Notes under the pieces: generated by a model | The model's input: only the letters and a program-made list of their open reading frames with translations | Told to the model about the DNA's origin: nothing | The model's database searches: none | Position numbers and translations under genes: made by a program | Shown: positions 8,326-17,959 of the stretch, one piece after another | Position numbering within the stretch: position 1 is the first letter of the stretch | How the letters are laid out: each line of letters begins with the position of its first letter | Source of the DNA: an uncultured Pelagibacteraceae bacterium | GTDB lineage: Bacteria > Pseudomonadota > Alphaproteobacteria > Pelagibacterales > Pelagibacteraceae | Reading direction: 5' to 3' | Assembly: GCA_902521675.1 (NCBI GenBank) | Contig: CABYSP010000008.1 | Span: 1 to 58,115, forward strand | Length of the DNA: 58,115 nucleotides

Positions 8326-10890
8326 ATGTTTAACCCATTAAATTTAATAACAAAATTTATCAAATCTAGTAATCAAAAAGAGCTAGATAGAATAGGTAAA
8401 ATTGTTGAAAATATAAACTTACTTGAGGAAGATTTTAAAAATCTGAAGGATTCAGATTTTCCTGAAAAAACTCTTGAGTTTAAAAATCAAATAAAAAATG
8501 GAAAATCCCTAAATGATATTTTGCCTGAAGCTTTTGCATTGGTTAGAGAGGCTGCAAAAAGAACTCGTAAAGAAAAACATTTTGATGTTCAATTAATTGG
8601 TGGAATAGTTTTGCACGAGGGAAAGATTGCTGAAATGAGAACGGGTGAAGGAAAAACTTTAACCATAACATTGGCAGCGTATTTAAATGCATTGACCGAA
8701 AAAGGTGTTCATATAGTAACTGTAAATGATTATCTCGCAAAAAGAGACTCGATTGAAATGGGTAAAATTTATAATTTTTTAGGTATTTCATCAGGATTTA
8801 TTAACAATTATCAAGATGATGCCGAGCGAAAGAAAAACTATAATTGTGATATCACTTATGCAACTAATAGTGAATTAGGTTTTGATTACTTAAGAGATAA
8901 TATGAAATTTTCTGAAGGCCAAATGGTTCAGAGAGATCATAATTTTTCAATAGTAGATGAGATAGACTCGTGTTTAATAGATGAGGCAAGAACGCCTTTA
9001 ATTATATCTGGAGCAGCAGAAGATAAAGCTACACAATATGCAATTATTGATAGATTAATAAGAATATTAAATCCAAAAGATTATGAGATTGATGAAAAAG
9101 AAAAAAATATTAATTTAACCAATGATGGAATAAATAATGTTGAAAAACTTTTTTCTGACGCTGGAATTCTAAAAAATAACAATTTTTATGATCCAGAAAA
9201 TTTACATTTAGTACACCATGTTAACCAAGCCTTAAGAGCAAATCATTTATTCGAAAAGGGTAAAGACTATATTGTTCAAGATGGAAGTCTTAAAATTATT
9301 GACGAACTTACAGGAAGAATTCTAGAAGGTAGACGTTTTGGAGATGGTTTGCATCAAGCTTTAGAAGCTAAAGAAAAAATTCAAGTACAGGCTGAAAATC
9401 AAACTTTAGCTTCAATAACTTATCAAAATTATTTTAAACTTTATAAAAAAATATCTGGTTGTACTGGTACTGCTGCTACAGAGTCTGAAGAGTTTTTTGA
9501 AATTTATAATTTACCCGTTGTTGTTATTCCAACAAACAAAGAAATGATCCGAAAGGATTTTAACGACTTAATTTTTAGAACAGAAAAGGAAAAGAATGAT
9601 GCAATTATAGAAAAAATAATTGAAAGAAATAAATTAGGTCAGCCTATTTTAGTGTTTACTTCGAGTATTAATAAATCTGAAGTTTATTCAAATTTATTAA
9701 ATAAAAAAAATATTAAACATGTAGTGTTAAACGCAAAAAACCATGAAAATGAAGCTGAAATAATTGCGAATGCAGGAAAAGAAAATTCATTGATTATTAC
9801 AACAAGTATTTCGGGAAGAGGAGTTGATATTCAACTGGGTGGTAAAAAAGGTTCTATTCCAGAAGACCAACTTAAAATTAACAAAGATACAATTAAATCC
9901 TTAGGTGGTTTATTTGTTATTGGCACAGAGAGAATGGAGTCCAGAAGGGTAGATAACCAGGCTAGAGGAAGATCTGGAAGACAAGGAGATGAAGGCAGTT
10001 CTGTGTTTTATGTTAGTCTAGAGGATGATTTAATGAGAATTTTTGGATCAGAGTCTATGAATAACATGCTCGAAAAACTTGGACTGAAAGACGGCGAAAG
10101 TATTGATCATCCATGGATAAATAAAGCATTAGAGAGAGCCCAGCAGAAAGTAGAAGCTAGAAATTTTGATATAAGAAAAACACTCATCAAATTTGATAAT
10201 GTTCTTAATGATCAAAGGCATGTTGTATTTTCACAAAGAAAAAATGCGATGAATAGTGAAAATATTTTTGATTATTCAGATGAATTTTTAAAAGAAATAT
10301 CTGATGATTTAATTAAGTTAAAAATTTCAAATTTATCCAACCCTAAAAGTAATGAATTTTATAATAAAACTAAACAAATAATTGGAAAAAGTTTTGATGA
10401 AACTGAGTTTAAAGATTTAATTGAAGCAAAAGATAAAGATTTCAGAGAAAAGATTTCTAATAAATTTGAAGAAACTAGAAAGGAACGAATTAAACTTCTA
10501 GGTGAAGATCATGCAAAAGAAATTGAAAAAAGAATTTTTCTTCAATCAATTGATTTAAATTGGAAATCTCACATTCAATATTTAGAGCAATTGAGACAAG
10601 TTATAGGATTAAGATCTTATGGTCAAAGAGATCCTTTAGTTGAATACAAAAAAGAAGCATTTGAACTTTTTTCTAATCTTTTAGAAAAATTAAAGTTGGA
10701 TTATGTAACTATCCTTATGAACTTAAAAGTAGTAATGGAATCCAATAATGAAGAAAAAAATTCTAAGAAAATTAATCCATCCAATGATCCAAAATGTCTA
10801 TTGTTAATTTATAAAAATCAAAAAATTTCTAGAAATGATAGATGTGAAGCTACAGGCAAAAAATTTAAAAACTGTTGTGGAGCTTTATAG
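8326..10890 (+). CDS. secA: Protein translocase ATPase SecA
   Basis: SecA drives preproteins through SecYEG by ATP hydrolysis. The 854-residue protein has Walker A TGEGKT at 106-111, the DEAD-type box around residue 213 (VDEIDSCLIDEARTPLIISG), the preprotein cross-linking domain, NBD2 with RGRSGRQGDEG, and the scaffold and wing domains. The extreme C-terminus is odd: the usual RNDPCPCGSGKK(F/Y)K(x)C(H/C) zinc site is replaced by RNDRCEATGKKFKNCC (residues 836-851), lacking the second cysteine and one residue. It ends three bases before the stop of the convergent accA. Confidence 0.98.
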   Translation: MFNPLNLITKFIKSSNQKELDRIGKIVENINLLEEDFKNLKDSDFPEKTLEFKNQIKNGKSLNDILPEAFALVREAAKRTRKEKHFDVQLIGGIVLHEGKIAEMRTGEGKTLTITLAAYLNALTEKGVHIVTVNDYLAKRDSIEMGKIYNFLGISSGFINNYQDDAERKKNYNCDITYATNSELGFDYLRDNMKFSEGQMVQRDHNFSIVDEIDSCLIDEARTPLIISGAAEDKATQYAIIDRLIRILNPKDYEIDEKEKNINLTNDGINNVEKLFSDAGILKNNNFYDPENLHLVHHVNQALRANHLFEKGKDYIVQDGSLKIIDELTGRILEGRRFGDGLHQALEAKEKIQVQAENQTLASITYQNYFKLYKKISGCTGTAATESEEFFEIYNLPVVVIPTNKEMIRKDFNDLIFRTEKEKNDAIIEKIIERNKLGQPILVFTSSINKSEVYSNLLNKKNIKHVVLNAKNHENEAEIIANAGKENSLIITTSISGRGVDIQLGGKKGSIPEDQLKINKDTIKSLGGLFVIGTERMESRRVDNQARGRSGRQGDEGSSVFYVSLEDDLMRIFGSESMNNMLEKLGLKDGESIDHPWINKALERAQQKVEARNFDIRKTLIKFDNVLNDQRHVVFSQRKNAMNSENIFDYSDEFLKEISDDLIKLKISNLSNPKSNEFYNKTKQIIGKSFDETEFKDLIEAKDKDFREKISNKFEETRKERIKLLGEDHAKEIEKRIFLQSIDLNWKSHIQYLEQLRQVIGLRSYGQRDPLVEYKKEAFELFSNLLEKLKLDYVTILMNLKVVMESNNEEKNSKKINPSNDPKCLLLIYKNQKISRNDRCEATGKKFKNCCGAL

Positions 10891-10893
10891 AAT

Positions 10894-11988
10894 TTAAAAC
10901 AATAAAATTACTGAAGTAATTAAAATCAATCCACCAATCAGTGTTAGTATAAGTTTTTTTGATTTTAAAACTTTTTCAAAATTATTTTTCTTAATGGTTA
11001 ATGTGCTTAAATCCTCAGTGCTAGTCATAAAACCATCATTTCTTCCAATTTTAAGAAATTTGTTTTTTCTCTCATTCATTATTTCTTCTGAAGATAATTC
11101 ATTAAAATAATTTAAATTATTTGTTAAAGTTTGTCTGACATTGTTTAATATAAAATCTTTGTCTCTGTGTGCACCTCCTAAAGGTTCTTCAATTATTTCA
11201 TCAATAACTTTTAACTTGAGTAAATCTTTAGCCGAAAGCTTCATGGCTTTTGCCGCATCCAGCATTTTTTTTGGATCTCTCCAAAGAATAGTCGCACATC
11301 CTTCAGGGGAAATTACTGAGTAAATTGCATTTTCTAGCATAAGAACTTTGTTTGATGACGCTAATGCTATTGCTCCTCCAGAACCACCCTCACCTATGAT
11401 TATTGCAATAGTCGGAACCTTAAGCTCCATGCAGCATTCAATTGATTTTGCAATTGCTTCTGCTTGACCTCGCTCTTCAGCTCCTACACCTGGATATGCT
11501 CCTGGAGTATCAATAAAAGATATTATAGGAATATTAAATTTATTTGCTAAGTTCATTAATCTAATTGTTTTTCTATATCCCTCAGGCCTCATCATTCCAA
11601 AATTTCTCTCAATTCTGCTATCTAAATCTTCTCCTTTTTCTTGACCTATAACTAATACAGATTTTCCATTAAATTTTGCAAATCCTGTTAAGACTGATTT
11701 ATCCTCCCCATAATATCTATCTCCAGAGAGTGAGATGAAATTATCAAACAAATTATCAATAAAAAATTTTGCTTTTGGCCTATCTTCATGACGAGCAACC
11801 ATAGTAGTCTGCCAAGGATCTAGGTTAGAGTAAATACTTTTTAATTTTTCATCTATTTCATTTTGAGTACTTGAAATTTTTTGTGTATCAACTTCAGACA
11901 ATCCATCTTGATTATAGGGATCTTTTAATTTTTCTAGTTCATTTTCTAGATCTTTAATTTCTGTTTCAAAATTTAGATAATTTTTCAT
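10894..11988 (-). CDS. accA: Acetyl-CoA carboxylase carboxyltransferase subunit alpha, with C-terminal membrane helix
   Basis: AccA and AccD form the carboxyltransferase that moves CO2 from carboxybiotin to acetyl-CoA to make malonyl-CoA. Residues 1 to about 318 cover the normal enzyme: PGAYPGVGAEERGQ, GEGGSGGA, and SPEGCA followed by LWRD. After the usual end (near NERKNKFLKIGRNDGFM) there are about 46 extra residues: a polar Lys-rich linker and then a 20-residue hydrophobic segment (345-364, Leu/Ile/Gly-rich) reaching the stop. This looks like a C-terminal tail anchor. accD is far away, in the trp/folC array at 33383. Confidence 0.95.
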   Translation of the reverse strand: MKNYLNFETEIKDLENELEKLKDPYNQDGLSEVDTQKISSTQNEIDEKLKSIYSNLDPWQTTMVARHEDRPKAKFFIDNLFDNFISLSGDRYYGEDKSVLTGFAKFNGKSVLVIGQEKGEDLDSRIERNFGMMRPEGYRKTIRLMNLANKFNIPIISFIDTPGAYPGVGAEERGQAEAIAKSIECCMELKVPTIAIIIGEGGSGGAIALASSNKVLMLENAIYSVISPEGCATILWRDPKKMLDAAKAMKLSAKDLLKLKVIDEIIEEPLGGAHRDKDFILNNVRQTLTNNLNYFNELSSEEIMNERKNKFLKIGRNDGFMTSTEDLSTLTIKKNNFEKVLKSKKLILTLIGGLILITSVILLF

Positions 11989-12097
11989 GTTTTATTTATA
12001 ACGGATGGTTAAAATACAAAAAAGGCAATAAAATGATATTAAATTAGGTGTAATTCTTATTAATTGACTTAAATCATTTAACAGATACAAATTCACT

Positions 12098-12236
12098 ATC
12101 GGGAGAGACTATTTATAGCGCCGAAGGAGCAACCACCCCGGAAACTCTCAGGCAAAAGGACCGATCAAAGCATAACACTCTGGAAAGAGATTGATTTCCG
12201 CCGAAGGAGTAAAGCTCTCAGGCAAAAATACAGATG
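12098..12236 (+). promoter_or_regulatory. Tandem glycine riboswitch (two aptamers)
   Basis: Two copies of the glycine aptamer core are visible: a 'gccgaaggagcaa' and 'ctctcaggcaaaaggacc' pair in aptamer 1, and 'gccgaaggagtaa' and 'ctctcaggcaaaaatacag' in aptamer 2. P1 of aptamer 1 is atcgg (12098-12102) with ccgat (12161-12165). P1 of aptamer 2 is about tctg (12179-12182) with caga (12231-12234). The aptamers are joined by a short A-rich linker. The element ends right at the malate synthase start, as described for SAR11, where glycine is reported to activate glcB. The GGGG after P1 of aptamer 2 is the only Shine-Dalgarno-like sequence, so translational control is plausible. Confidence 0.95.
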
Positions 12237-12240
12237 GGGT

Positions 12241-14430
12241 ATGAACTCATGTGCTATGCAAGAAAAATATATTAAAATTAATAATCTTCAAGTATCTGAA
12301 AAGCTATCAAACTTTGTAAATGATGAATTATTAAAAAATACAAATGTATCTTCAGAAAATTTTTGGTCAGGTCTAGAAAAAACACTCGATGAACTTGCGC
12401 CAAAAAATAAAGAATTAATTAAATTTAGGGAGGATTTACAGAAGAAAATAGATGATTGGCATATCAAAAATAAAGGTAAAGAATTTAATTTAGATGAGTA
12501 CAAAAAATTTTTACTAGAAATTGGTTATTTAAAAAATGAAGGACCTGATTTTAAAATAGAAACTGAAAATGTTGACGAAGAAATTGCAAGTATAGCTGGG
12601 CCTCAGTTAGTTGTGCCTGTCATGAATGCAAGGTATGCATTAAATGCCGCGAATGCAAGATGGATGAGTTTATATGATAGTCTTTATGGTACAGATGTAA
12701 TTGAACAATCTGAAGATAGCGTATCTGAAAGGTATGACCCTTTAAGAGGTGAAATGGTTATAAAATATGGAAGGGATTTTTTAGATAAGTACTTTCCTTT
12801 AGCTGGACTAAGCTGGAATAAAATTACAAGTTTTGCTGTAAAATATGGAAAATTAAAAGTTTTGAAAGGTGCTGATATTTTTGATTTGGAGGACGAAAAT
12901 AAATTTGTTGGGCACAGAGGCGAAAGTGATAATCCTTCTGCAATTATTTTAAAAAATAATAATTTACATATTGAAATTCTTAAGGAATCAAGAGCTTTTG
13001 CTGCTCAACAAGATCATGCTGGTATAAGTGATATTATACTAGAATCAGCAGTGTCAACAATTTGTGATAATGAAGATAGTGTAGCAGCAGTTGACTCTGA
13101 AGATAAAATTATTTGTTATAGAAATTGGCTAGGTCTAATGAAAGGAGATCTTAAGTCAAAATTTGAAAAAGAAGGTAAATTATTTGAGAGAAAATTAAAT
13201 CCACACAGAAGTTATATCTCAAAAGATGGTAAAGGCTTAAAGTTACATGGTAGAAGCCTATTGCTAGTAAGAAACGTTGGTCATTTAATGACTAACCCTT
13301 CAATTTTATTAAATGATGGAAGTGAAATACCTGAGGGTATTATGGATGCATTTATAACAACAGCAGCCGCGCTACATGATATTAAAAAAAAAAATAATTC
13401 AAGAACTGGATCGGTTTATATTGTAAAACCTAAAATGCATGGTCCAGACGAGACGGCATTTACAGATTTAATTTTTTCTAAAGTTGAAGAAGTTCTAAAT
13501 TTACCTAAGTACACATGTAAGATTGGGATTATGGATGAAGAGCGAAGAACATCAGCAAATTTAAAAGAATGTATTAGAAGTCTCAAAAATAGAGTTTTTT
13601 TTATAAATACTGGTTTCTTAGATAGAACTGGTGATGAAATGCATACATCAATGGAAGCCGGTCCTATGATTAAAAAAGGTGATATGAAATCATCTAAATG
13701 GATTACTGCATACGAAAATAATAATGTTGATATTGGTTTAAGTTGTGGGTTTTCTGGTAAAGCTCAAATTGGAAAAGGTATGTGGGCAATGCCAGATAAA
13801 ATGAAAGATATGATGGAGCAAAAAACAGGACACTTAAAAGCAGGTGCAAACTGTGCTTGGGTTCCATCACCAACAGCAGCTGCATTACATGCTTTACATT
13901 ATCATGAAATAAATATTTTTAATGAACAAAAGAAATTAATAGATAGGGAGCCAGCTAAACTCGATGATCTTTTATCAATTCCAATAGCAGATAGGCCCAA
14001 TTGGTCTGTAGAGGATATAAATAAAGAAATTTCAAACTCTGCACAAACTTTATTGGGGTATGTTGTAAGGTGGGTCGATCAAGGAGTAGGTTGTTCAAAA
14101 GTTCCTGATATTAACAATATTGGTTTGATGGAAGACAGAGCAACTCTAAGAATTTCTTCACAACATATAGCCAACTGGATTCATCATGGAATAACAACAA
14201 AAATACAAGTAACTGAAATAATGAAAGAGATGGCCAAAATAGTAGATGATCAGAACAAAGATGATCCGCTATATGTTAAAATGAGTGATGATTATGAAAA
14301 TTCTATAGCATTTCAAACTGCTTGTGATTTAGTGTTTAAAGGCAAAGAACAACCTTCAGGTTACACTGAACCATTGCTTCATTTGAATAGGTTAAAAAAA
14401 AAATCTAATCTGAGTTCGAAACCAAATTAG
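12241..14430 (+). CDS. glcB: Malate synthase G
   Basis: Condenses glyoxylate with acetyl-CoA to malate, completing the glyoxylate bypass or glycolate/glycine-derived glyoxylate use. The 729-residue length and motifs ([16 protein letters not shown] near residue 125, [10 protein letters not shown] near 343, [15 protein letters not shown] near 543) fit the monomeric G isoform. Start choice is uncertain: ATG at 12241 is one base after the riboswitch GGGGT, too close for a normal Shine-Dalgarno, while ATG at 12256 is about 16 bases away. Control by the upstream glycine riboswitch links carbon flow to glycine supply. Its 3' end overlaps the convergent recR by 26 bases. Confidence 0.97.
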   Translation: MNSCAMQEKYIKINNLQVSEKLSNFVNDELLKNTNVSSENFWSGLEKTLDELAPKNKELIKFREDLQKKIDDWHIKNKGKEFNLDEYKKFLLEIGYLKNEGPDFKIETENVDEEIASIAGPQLVVPVMNARYALNAANARWMSLYDSLYGTDVIEQSEDSVSERYDPLRGEMVIKYGRDFLDKYFPLAGLSWNKITSFAVKYGKLKVLKGADIFDLEDENKFVGHRGESDNPSAIILKNNNLHIEILKESRAFAAQQDHAGISDIILESAVSTICDNEDSVAAVDSEDKIICYRNWLGLMKGDLKSKFEKEGKLFERKLNPHRSYISKDGKGLKLHGRSLLLVRNVGHLMTNPSILLNDGSEIPEGIMDAFITTAAALHDIKKKNNSRTGSVYIVKPKMHGPDETAFTDLIFSKVEEVLNLPKYTCKIGIMDEERRTSANLKECIRSLKNRVFFINTGFLDRTGDEMHTSMEAGPMIKKGDMKSSKWITAYENNNVDIGLSCGFSGKAQIGKGMWAMPDKMKDMMEQKTGHLKAGANCAWVPSPTAAALHALHYHEINIFNEQKKLIDREPAKLDDLLSIPIADRPNWSVEDINKEISNSAQTLLGYVVRWVDQGVGCSKVPDINNIGLMEDRATLRISSQHIANWIHHGITTKIQVTEIMKEMAKIVDDQNKDDPLYVKMSDDYENSIAFQTACDLVFKGKEQPSGYTEPLLHLNRLKKKSNLSSKPN

Positions 14431-15016
14431 ATCGATTTTTAAAAGCAGAAAATAAAGTCCCATCATCTAGACTTTCAATCTCTCCTCCTACTGGTAAACC
14501 TTGTGCTAATTTAGTAATTTTAACATCTAAATTTTTTAGACTATCCTGAATATAATATGCAGTGGTTTGACCTTCAACAGTTGCGCTAGTTGCAAGAATT
14601 ACCTCTTCGATTTTATCTCTATTAACTCTTTCAACTAATGAGTTGATTAATAAATCTTCTTTTCTTTGGCCAACTGAAGAAATTGTTCCACCCAAAATAT
14701 GAAAATAACCCTGAAAGATATTTGAATTTTCAATCGACCATTGATCTGCAATATCCTCTACTACACAAATTTTATTGTATTTTTCTTTTGTATTCTCACA
14801 ATTTAAACAACCATTTGAATTTGACTTTAAGGCACCACATGAATTGCATCTAACTACATTTTTATAAACCTGTGCCAATGTACTTGCCATAGGTTTTACA
14901 AGTTCGTCACGATTATTTATTAATTTTAAAACAATTCTTTTTGCTGATTTCGGACCTAAACCTGGAAGTTTAGAAATTAATTTAATTAATTCTTCTATCT
15001 CACTGATGTTTTGCAT
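14405..15016 (-). CDS. recR: Recombination protein RecR
   Basis: RecR works with RecO (and RecF) to load RecA on gapped DNA. The 203-residue protein has the helix-hairpin-helix LPGLGPKSA (17-25), a four-cysteine zinc finger (Cys57, Cys60, Cys70, Cys73), and a TOPRIM domain starting around residue 84 ([13 protein letters not shown]) that includes the GGxxSxxxGxxxxDL stretch. It is last in the ffs-dnaX-ybaB-recR unit, a conserved bacterial order. It begins three bases after the ybaB stop, and its tail overlaps that of glcB. Confidence 0.96.
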   Translation of the reverse strand: MQNISEIEELIKLISKLPGLGPKSAKRIVLKLINNRDELVKPMASTLAQVYKNVVRCNSCGALKSNSNGCLNCENTKEKYNKICVVEDIADQWSIENSNIFQGYFHILGGTISSVGQRKEDLLINSLVERVNRDKIEEVILATSATVEGQTTAYYIQDSLKNLDVKITKLAQGLPVGGEIESLDDGTLFSAFKNRSNLVSNSD

Positions 15017-15019
15017 TTA

Positions 15020-15337
15020 TTATAAAGGCCATTTAAAACCAGGAATTCCAAAACCTCCAGTTGCTTTTGAAATTTCCTCAGTTGTTTTTGATTTAAGTTG
15101 AGATTTAGCACTATTATGTGCTGCAACAATTAAATCTTCAATTATGGTTTTGTCCTCTCTCATAATTTCATCAGATAACTTTATTGTTTGCATCTCTCCC
15201 TCTCCATCCAAAGTTATCTTTACTGAATTTGAGCCCGAAACTCCTTCAACTCTAATTTCCTTAATCTTTTGTTGGCTTTCTTTCATTTTTGCCTCAAGTT
15301 CTTTTGCTTTATCTAAAATTTTACTAAAATCAGTCAT
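15020..15337 (-). CDS. ybaB: YbaB/EbfC family nucleoid-associated protein
   Basis: A 105-residue DNA-binding protein of the YbaB/EbfC family, which forms tweezer-like dimers and influences nucleoid structure. An alpha-helical Lys/Glu-rich start (DKAKELEAKMKESQQKI) is followed by the conserved SGSNSVKITLDGEGEM region and a C-terminal PGFKWPL. I chose ATG 15337 over an in-frame upstream ATG at 15349 because GGAG lies six bases upstream of it. The start overlaps the dnaX stop by eight bases, so translation is probably coupled to dnaX, the usual neighbour. Confidence 0.93.
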   Translation of the reverse strand: MTDFSKILDKAKELEAKMKESQQKIKEIRVEGVSGSNSVKITLDGEGEMQTIKLSDEIMREDKTIIEDLIVAAHNSAKSQLKSKTTEEISKATGGFGIPGFKWPL

Positions 15338-16985
15338 TATCAACTCCATCTTTGTTTGAATTTACATCTATTAATTCGGCATCAGGAAATTTATCCATCA
15401 CACTTTTAAATATTTCTGAATTTTTCATTTCATCGATTAATTGTTTTTTTACATTTTTTTCTTTATCTTTCACTGACATTTGCCCTTTTAATTTACTAAA
15501 CGTAATAATCCATCTTTCACTGGTCCATTCAAAAAGCTTTGATGATAAATCTTTTACAAAGTCTTTATCTAAACTTTCATTAAAAGATATTTCAATTCTA
15601 TTTTTTTCAAATTTTACTAGGTTAACATTTTTTTCTAACTCGTATTTAAGCTTGATCTCTTTTTTTTTTGAACAAATTTCAATTAAATCCTCAAATGCAT
15701 TTATATTAATTTTATTTTCTGCTTTACTTTCTGTCTGAACTTCTGGTTTAGTTTTTTCTTCCTGAGCAACATTCTTAATTTGATTTATTGTTTTAGAAGT
15801 AAATTCAGTTTCTGTATTCTTTACAAAATTTTCACTCTTCAAGTGAGCCTCAACATTTTCAATTTTATGTTCAGATTTTACAGAACTTAAATGCATTAGT
15901 CTTATTAAGAACATCTCAATTGAAAGGTGTTGATTAGAAACTATGTCTATCTCTTCGAGAGAAGAGATTGCAAATTGCCAAAATAATATTAATACCTCTG
16001 AATTTATTTGATTTGATAAATTTTTAATTTTAGAAAATTCTTCATCGTTTAATGAAAAGTTTGTACTTTCTAAAGTTAAAGAATTAATATTTTTAAAGTA
16101 GTAAAGTAACTCTAGGAAATCATTAATAAAAACCTTTGGTTCAACACCTTGGTCATAAATTTTTCTATAAATACTTATTACTTTTGTTTCTTCACCTTTT
16201 AAAATTAACTCAAACAAATCGATTAATTGAGATTTATCAAAATACCCAAAAATTTTCTGAGCTGAATTTAAGTCTAATTCTTTTCCTTCATCTAAACTTA
16301 ATAGTGCCCTATCGAGCAAAGATAAAGAGTCCCTAACTGAACCTTCAGAAATTTTTACTATAAGCTTTAAAGCATCGTCGCTTATTTTTCCATTTTCCTT
16401 GTCTTTAATTTTTTTAATAAACTCCAATAATTCTGAAGATTTAATTCTAGATAGATCAAATCTTTGACATCTAGATACTACTGTAATTGGAATTTTTTTA
16501 ATTTCTGTAGTTGCAAAAATAAATTTTAGATATTCTGGTGGTTCCTCTAAAGTTTTTAATAAAGCATTAAATGCTTGTTTGCTTAACATATGAACTTCAT
16601 CAATAATGAAGATTTTATATTTAGCCGAGGTCGGCCCATATCTTGAAAATTCGATTAAATCTCTCACGTCATCAACACCTGTTTTGCTTGCAGCATCCAT
16701 TTCAAGTACATCTATATGATTAGACTCACTAATAGATTTGCAGCTTTCACAAAAGTTTTCTTTACATAAATTATCGATACCATTTGAACAATTAAGCGCT
16801 TTTGCAACAATTCGTGCTGTTGTAGTTTTTCCTATTCCTCTTATTCCAGTAAACAAATATGCATTAGGTATTTTGTCAGCTTTAATCGAATTGGTAATAG
16901 TTTCTGCAACAACCTCTTGACCAATAAGATCATCAAAAGTTTGTGGTCTATATTTTAATGCTAATACTTTTGAGTTATTATTCAT
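15330..16985 (-). CDS. dnaX: DNA polymerase III subunit gamma/tau
   Basis: Clamp-loader ATPase subunit. The 551-residue protein has Walker A GIRGIGKTT (47-55), four zinc-ligand cysteines (66, 74, 79, 82), Walker B (IIDEVHML), and sensor and lid regions up to about residue 360. A low-complexity linker (about 370-430) and a tau-like C-terminal domain follow. I saw no clear A6G-type slippery site to make a short gamma form, although short A-runs occur in the linker. The start codon lies only ten bases downstream of the SRP RNA 3' end, so dnaX is probably co-transcribed with ffs. Confidence 0.96.
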   Translation of the reverse strand: MNNNSKVLALKYRPQTFDDLIGQEVVAETITNSIKADKIPNAYLFTGIRGIGKTTTARIVAKALNCSNGIDNLCKENFCESCKSISESNHIDVLEMDAASKTGVDDVRDLIEFSRYGPTSAKYKIFIIDEVHMLSKQAFNALLKTLEEPPEYLKFIFATTEIKKIPITVVSRCQRFDLSRIKSSELLEFIKKIKDKENGKISDDALKLIVKISEGSVRDSLSLLDRALLSLDEGKELDLNSAQKIFGYFDKSQLIDLFELILKGEETKVISIYRKIYDQGVEPKVFINDFLELLYYFKNINSLTLESTNFSLNDEEFSKIKNLSNQINSEVLILFWQFAISSLEEIDIVSNQHLSIEMFLIRLMHLSSVKSEHKIENVEAHLKSENFVKNTETEFTSKTINQIKNVAQEEKTKPEVQTESKAENKININAFEDLIEICSKKKEIKLKYELEKNVNLVKFEKNRIEISFNESLDKDFVKDLSSKLFEWTSERWIITFSKLKGQMSVKDKEKNVKKQLIDEMKNSEIFKSVMDKFPDAELIDVNSNKDGVDND

Positions 16986-16995
16986 ATATCCATAA

Positions 16996-17079
16996 GGAGA
17001 CTAGAACCTGAATAACTGTCTCTACGACTGCTTCCGTTAAGATCTGGTCGGGTTCAAGCAGCATCCACCTCTAGCCTCC
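16996..17079 (-). ncRNA. ffs: Signal recognition particle RNA (small, 4.5S type)
   Basis: On the minus strand the ends pair (GGAGGCTAG with CTAGTCTCC). The centre carries the conserved helix-8 core GACCAGATC...GGAAGCAG that binds Ffh. The apical tetraloop reads TAAC instead of the common GGAA, i.e. a URRC-type loop closed by a U-G pair. The molecule is about 84 nt, a compact bacterial SRP RNA. It lies directly ahead of dnaX, a known arrangement in alphaproteobacteria, and has its own good promoter just upstream. Confidence 0.9.
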
Positions 17080-17085
17080 AAAACT

Positions 17086-17115
17086 ATTATAGCAGTTTAA
17101 ATTTCCAATCTACAA
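17086..17115 (-). promoter_or_regulatory. Promoter of the SRP RNA / dnaX unit
   Basis: On the minus strand a perfect TATAAT -10 box (17086-17091) is preceded by TTGTAG (17110-17115) at 18-base spacing. Six bases after the -10 box comes the first base of the predicted SRP RNA (17079), which is the expected initiation distance. It is one of the clearest sigma70 promoters in the window. Confidence 0.7.
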
Positions 17116-17125
17116 GAAAAGATTC

Positions 17126-17959
17126 TTATTTTTTTTGTCTCAAGTTATCTGCTTCGAAAACACCTAGAACGTGAAAATCCTCACAATGTAGACCTAGCTC
17201 TTCAAGAGATTTCTGAACTTTTGGATCTTCGATGTGTCCATCCAAATCACATAAGAAAAAATAAGAGTCGAAACTATTTTTTTCTGGATAACTTTGTAGT
17301 TTAGTTAAATTTACACCATTAATAGCAAAACCTCCCAATGATTGATAGAGGGCGGCCGGCTTACTTTTCAATTTAAACAAAAAAGAAGTTATATAAGTTT
17401 TATCTTTAAATTCTGGTTGAGAAATATTTTTTCCCATAACTAAAAATCTTGTCAAATTTCCACTTTCATTTTCTATATTTTTTTTAATAACTTCTAATCC
17501 ATAAATTTCAGCACTTAAGGAAGACGCTATCGCAGATTGTTTGATATCTTTTGTTTTAGAAATCATTTCAGCAGATCCAGCAGTATCTGCTCTAATATGT
17601 TCTGCTAAATTATTTTCTTTTATAAATTTTGAACACTGAGACAATCCTTGCGCGTGTGAGTATACTTCTTTAATATCTTTTAACTTAGCACTAGGTTGCC
17701 CTAATAAGTTGTGTTCAATTTTTTGAAAATGCTCTTTATAAATATTTAGCCTATGTTTAAATATTAAATATTCAATTCCAATATTACCAGTAATTCTATT
17801 TGACTCTGGAATTATAATTCTACTATCTGGTTCTTCAGATGCTTTGTTAAAACAATCATCAAAAGTTTTACAAGGTAAGATCTCTGCTTTAGGATCGATT
17901 GAAAGCGCTGCTAAATGAGAATATGCACCGAAGGTTCCCTGAAAATAAATTTTACTCAT
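17126..17959 (-). CDS. pheA: Prephenate dehydratase
   Basis: Converts prephenate to phenylpyruvate for phenylalanine synthesis. The 277-residue monofunctional enzyme has the prephenate dehydratase domain beginning YFQGTFGAYSHLAA. The catalytic-region motif TRFLVMG (around residue 170) is present. A C-terminal ACT domain (about 190-270) carries ALYQSLGGFAINGVNLTKLQSYP, the phenylalanine-sensing region. No chorismate mutase domain is attached. ATG 17959 is preferred over the in-frame TTG at 17962; it shares one base with the kdsB stop, implying coupled translation. Confidence 0.95.
   Translation of the reverse strand: MSKIYFQGTFGAYSHLAALSIDPKAEILPCKTFDDCFNKASEEPDSRIIIPESNRITGNIGIEYLIFKHRLNIYKEHFQKIEHNLLGQPSAKLKDIKEVYSHAQGLSQCSKFIKENNLAEHIRADTAGSAEMISKTKDIKQSAIASSLSAEIYGLEVIKKNIENESGNLTRFLVMGKNISQPEFKDKTYITSFLFKLKSKPAALYQSLGGFAINGVNLTKLQSYPEKNSFDSYFFLCDLDGHIEDPKVQKSLEELGLHCEDFHVLGVFEADNLRQKK

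Noticed and set aside
12121..12225. Repeated 'gccgaaggag' and 'ctctcaggcaaaa' blocks as a mobile or REP-type repeat
   Set aside because: Fully explained as the conserved cores of the two glycine aptamers.
15352..15738. A 128-codon plus-strand frame opposite the 3' part of dnaX
   Set aside because: Antisense shadow over the low-complexity tau linker; Phe/Leu/Ser-rich as expected for the complement of Lys/Glu codons.
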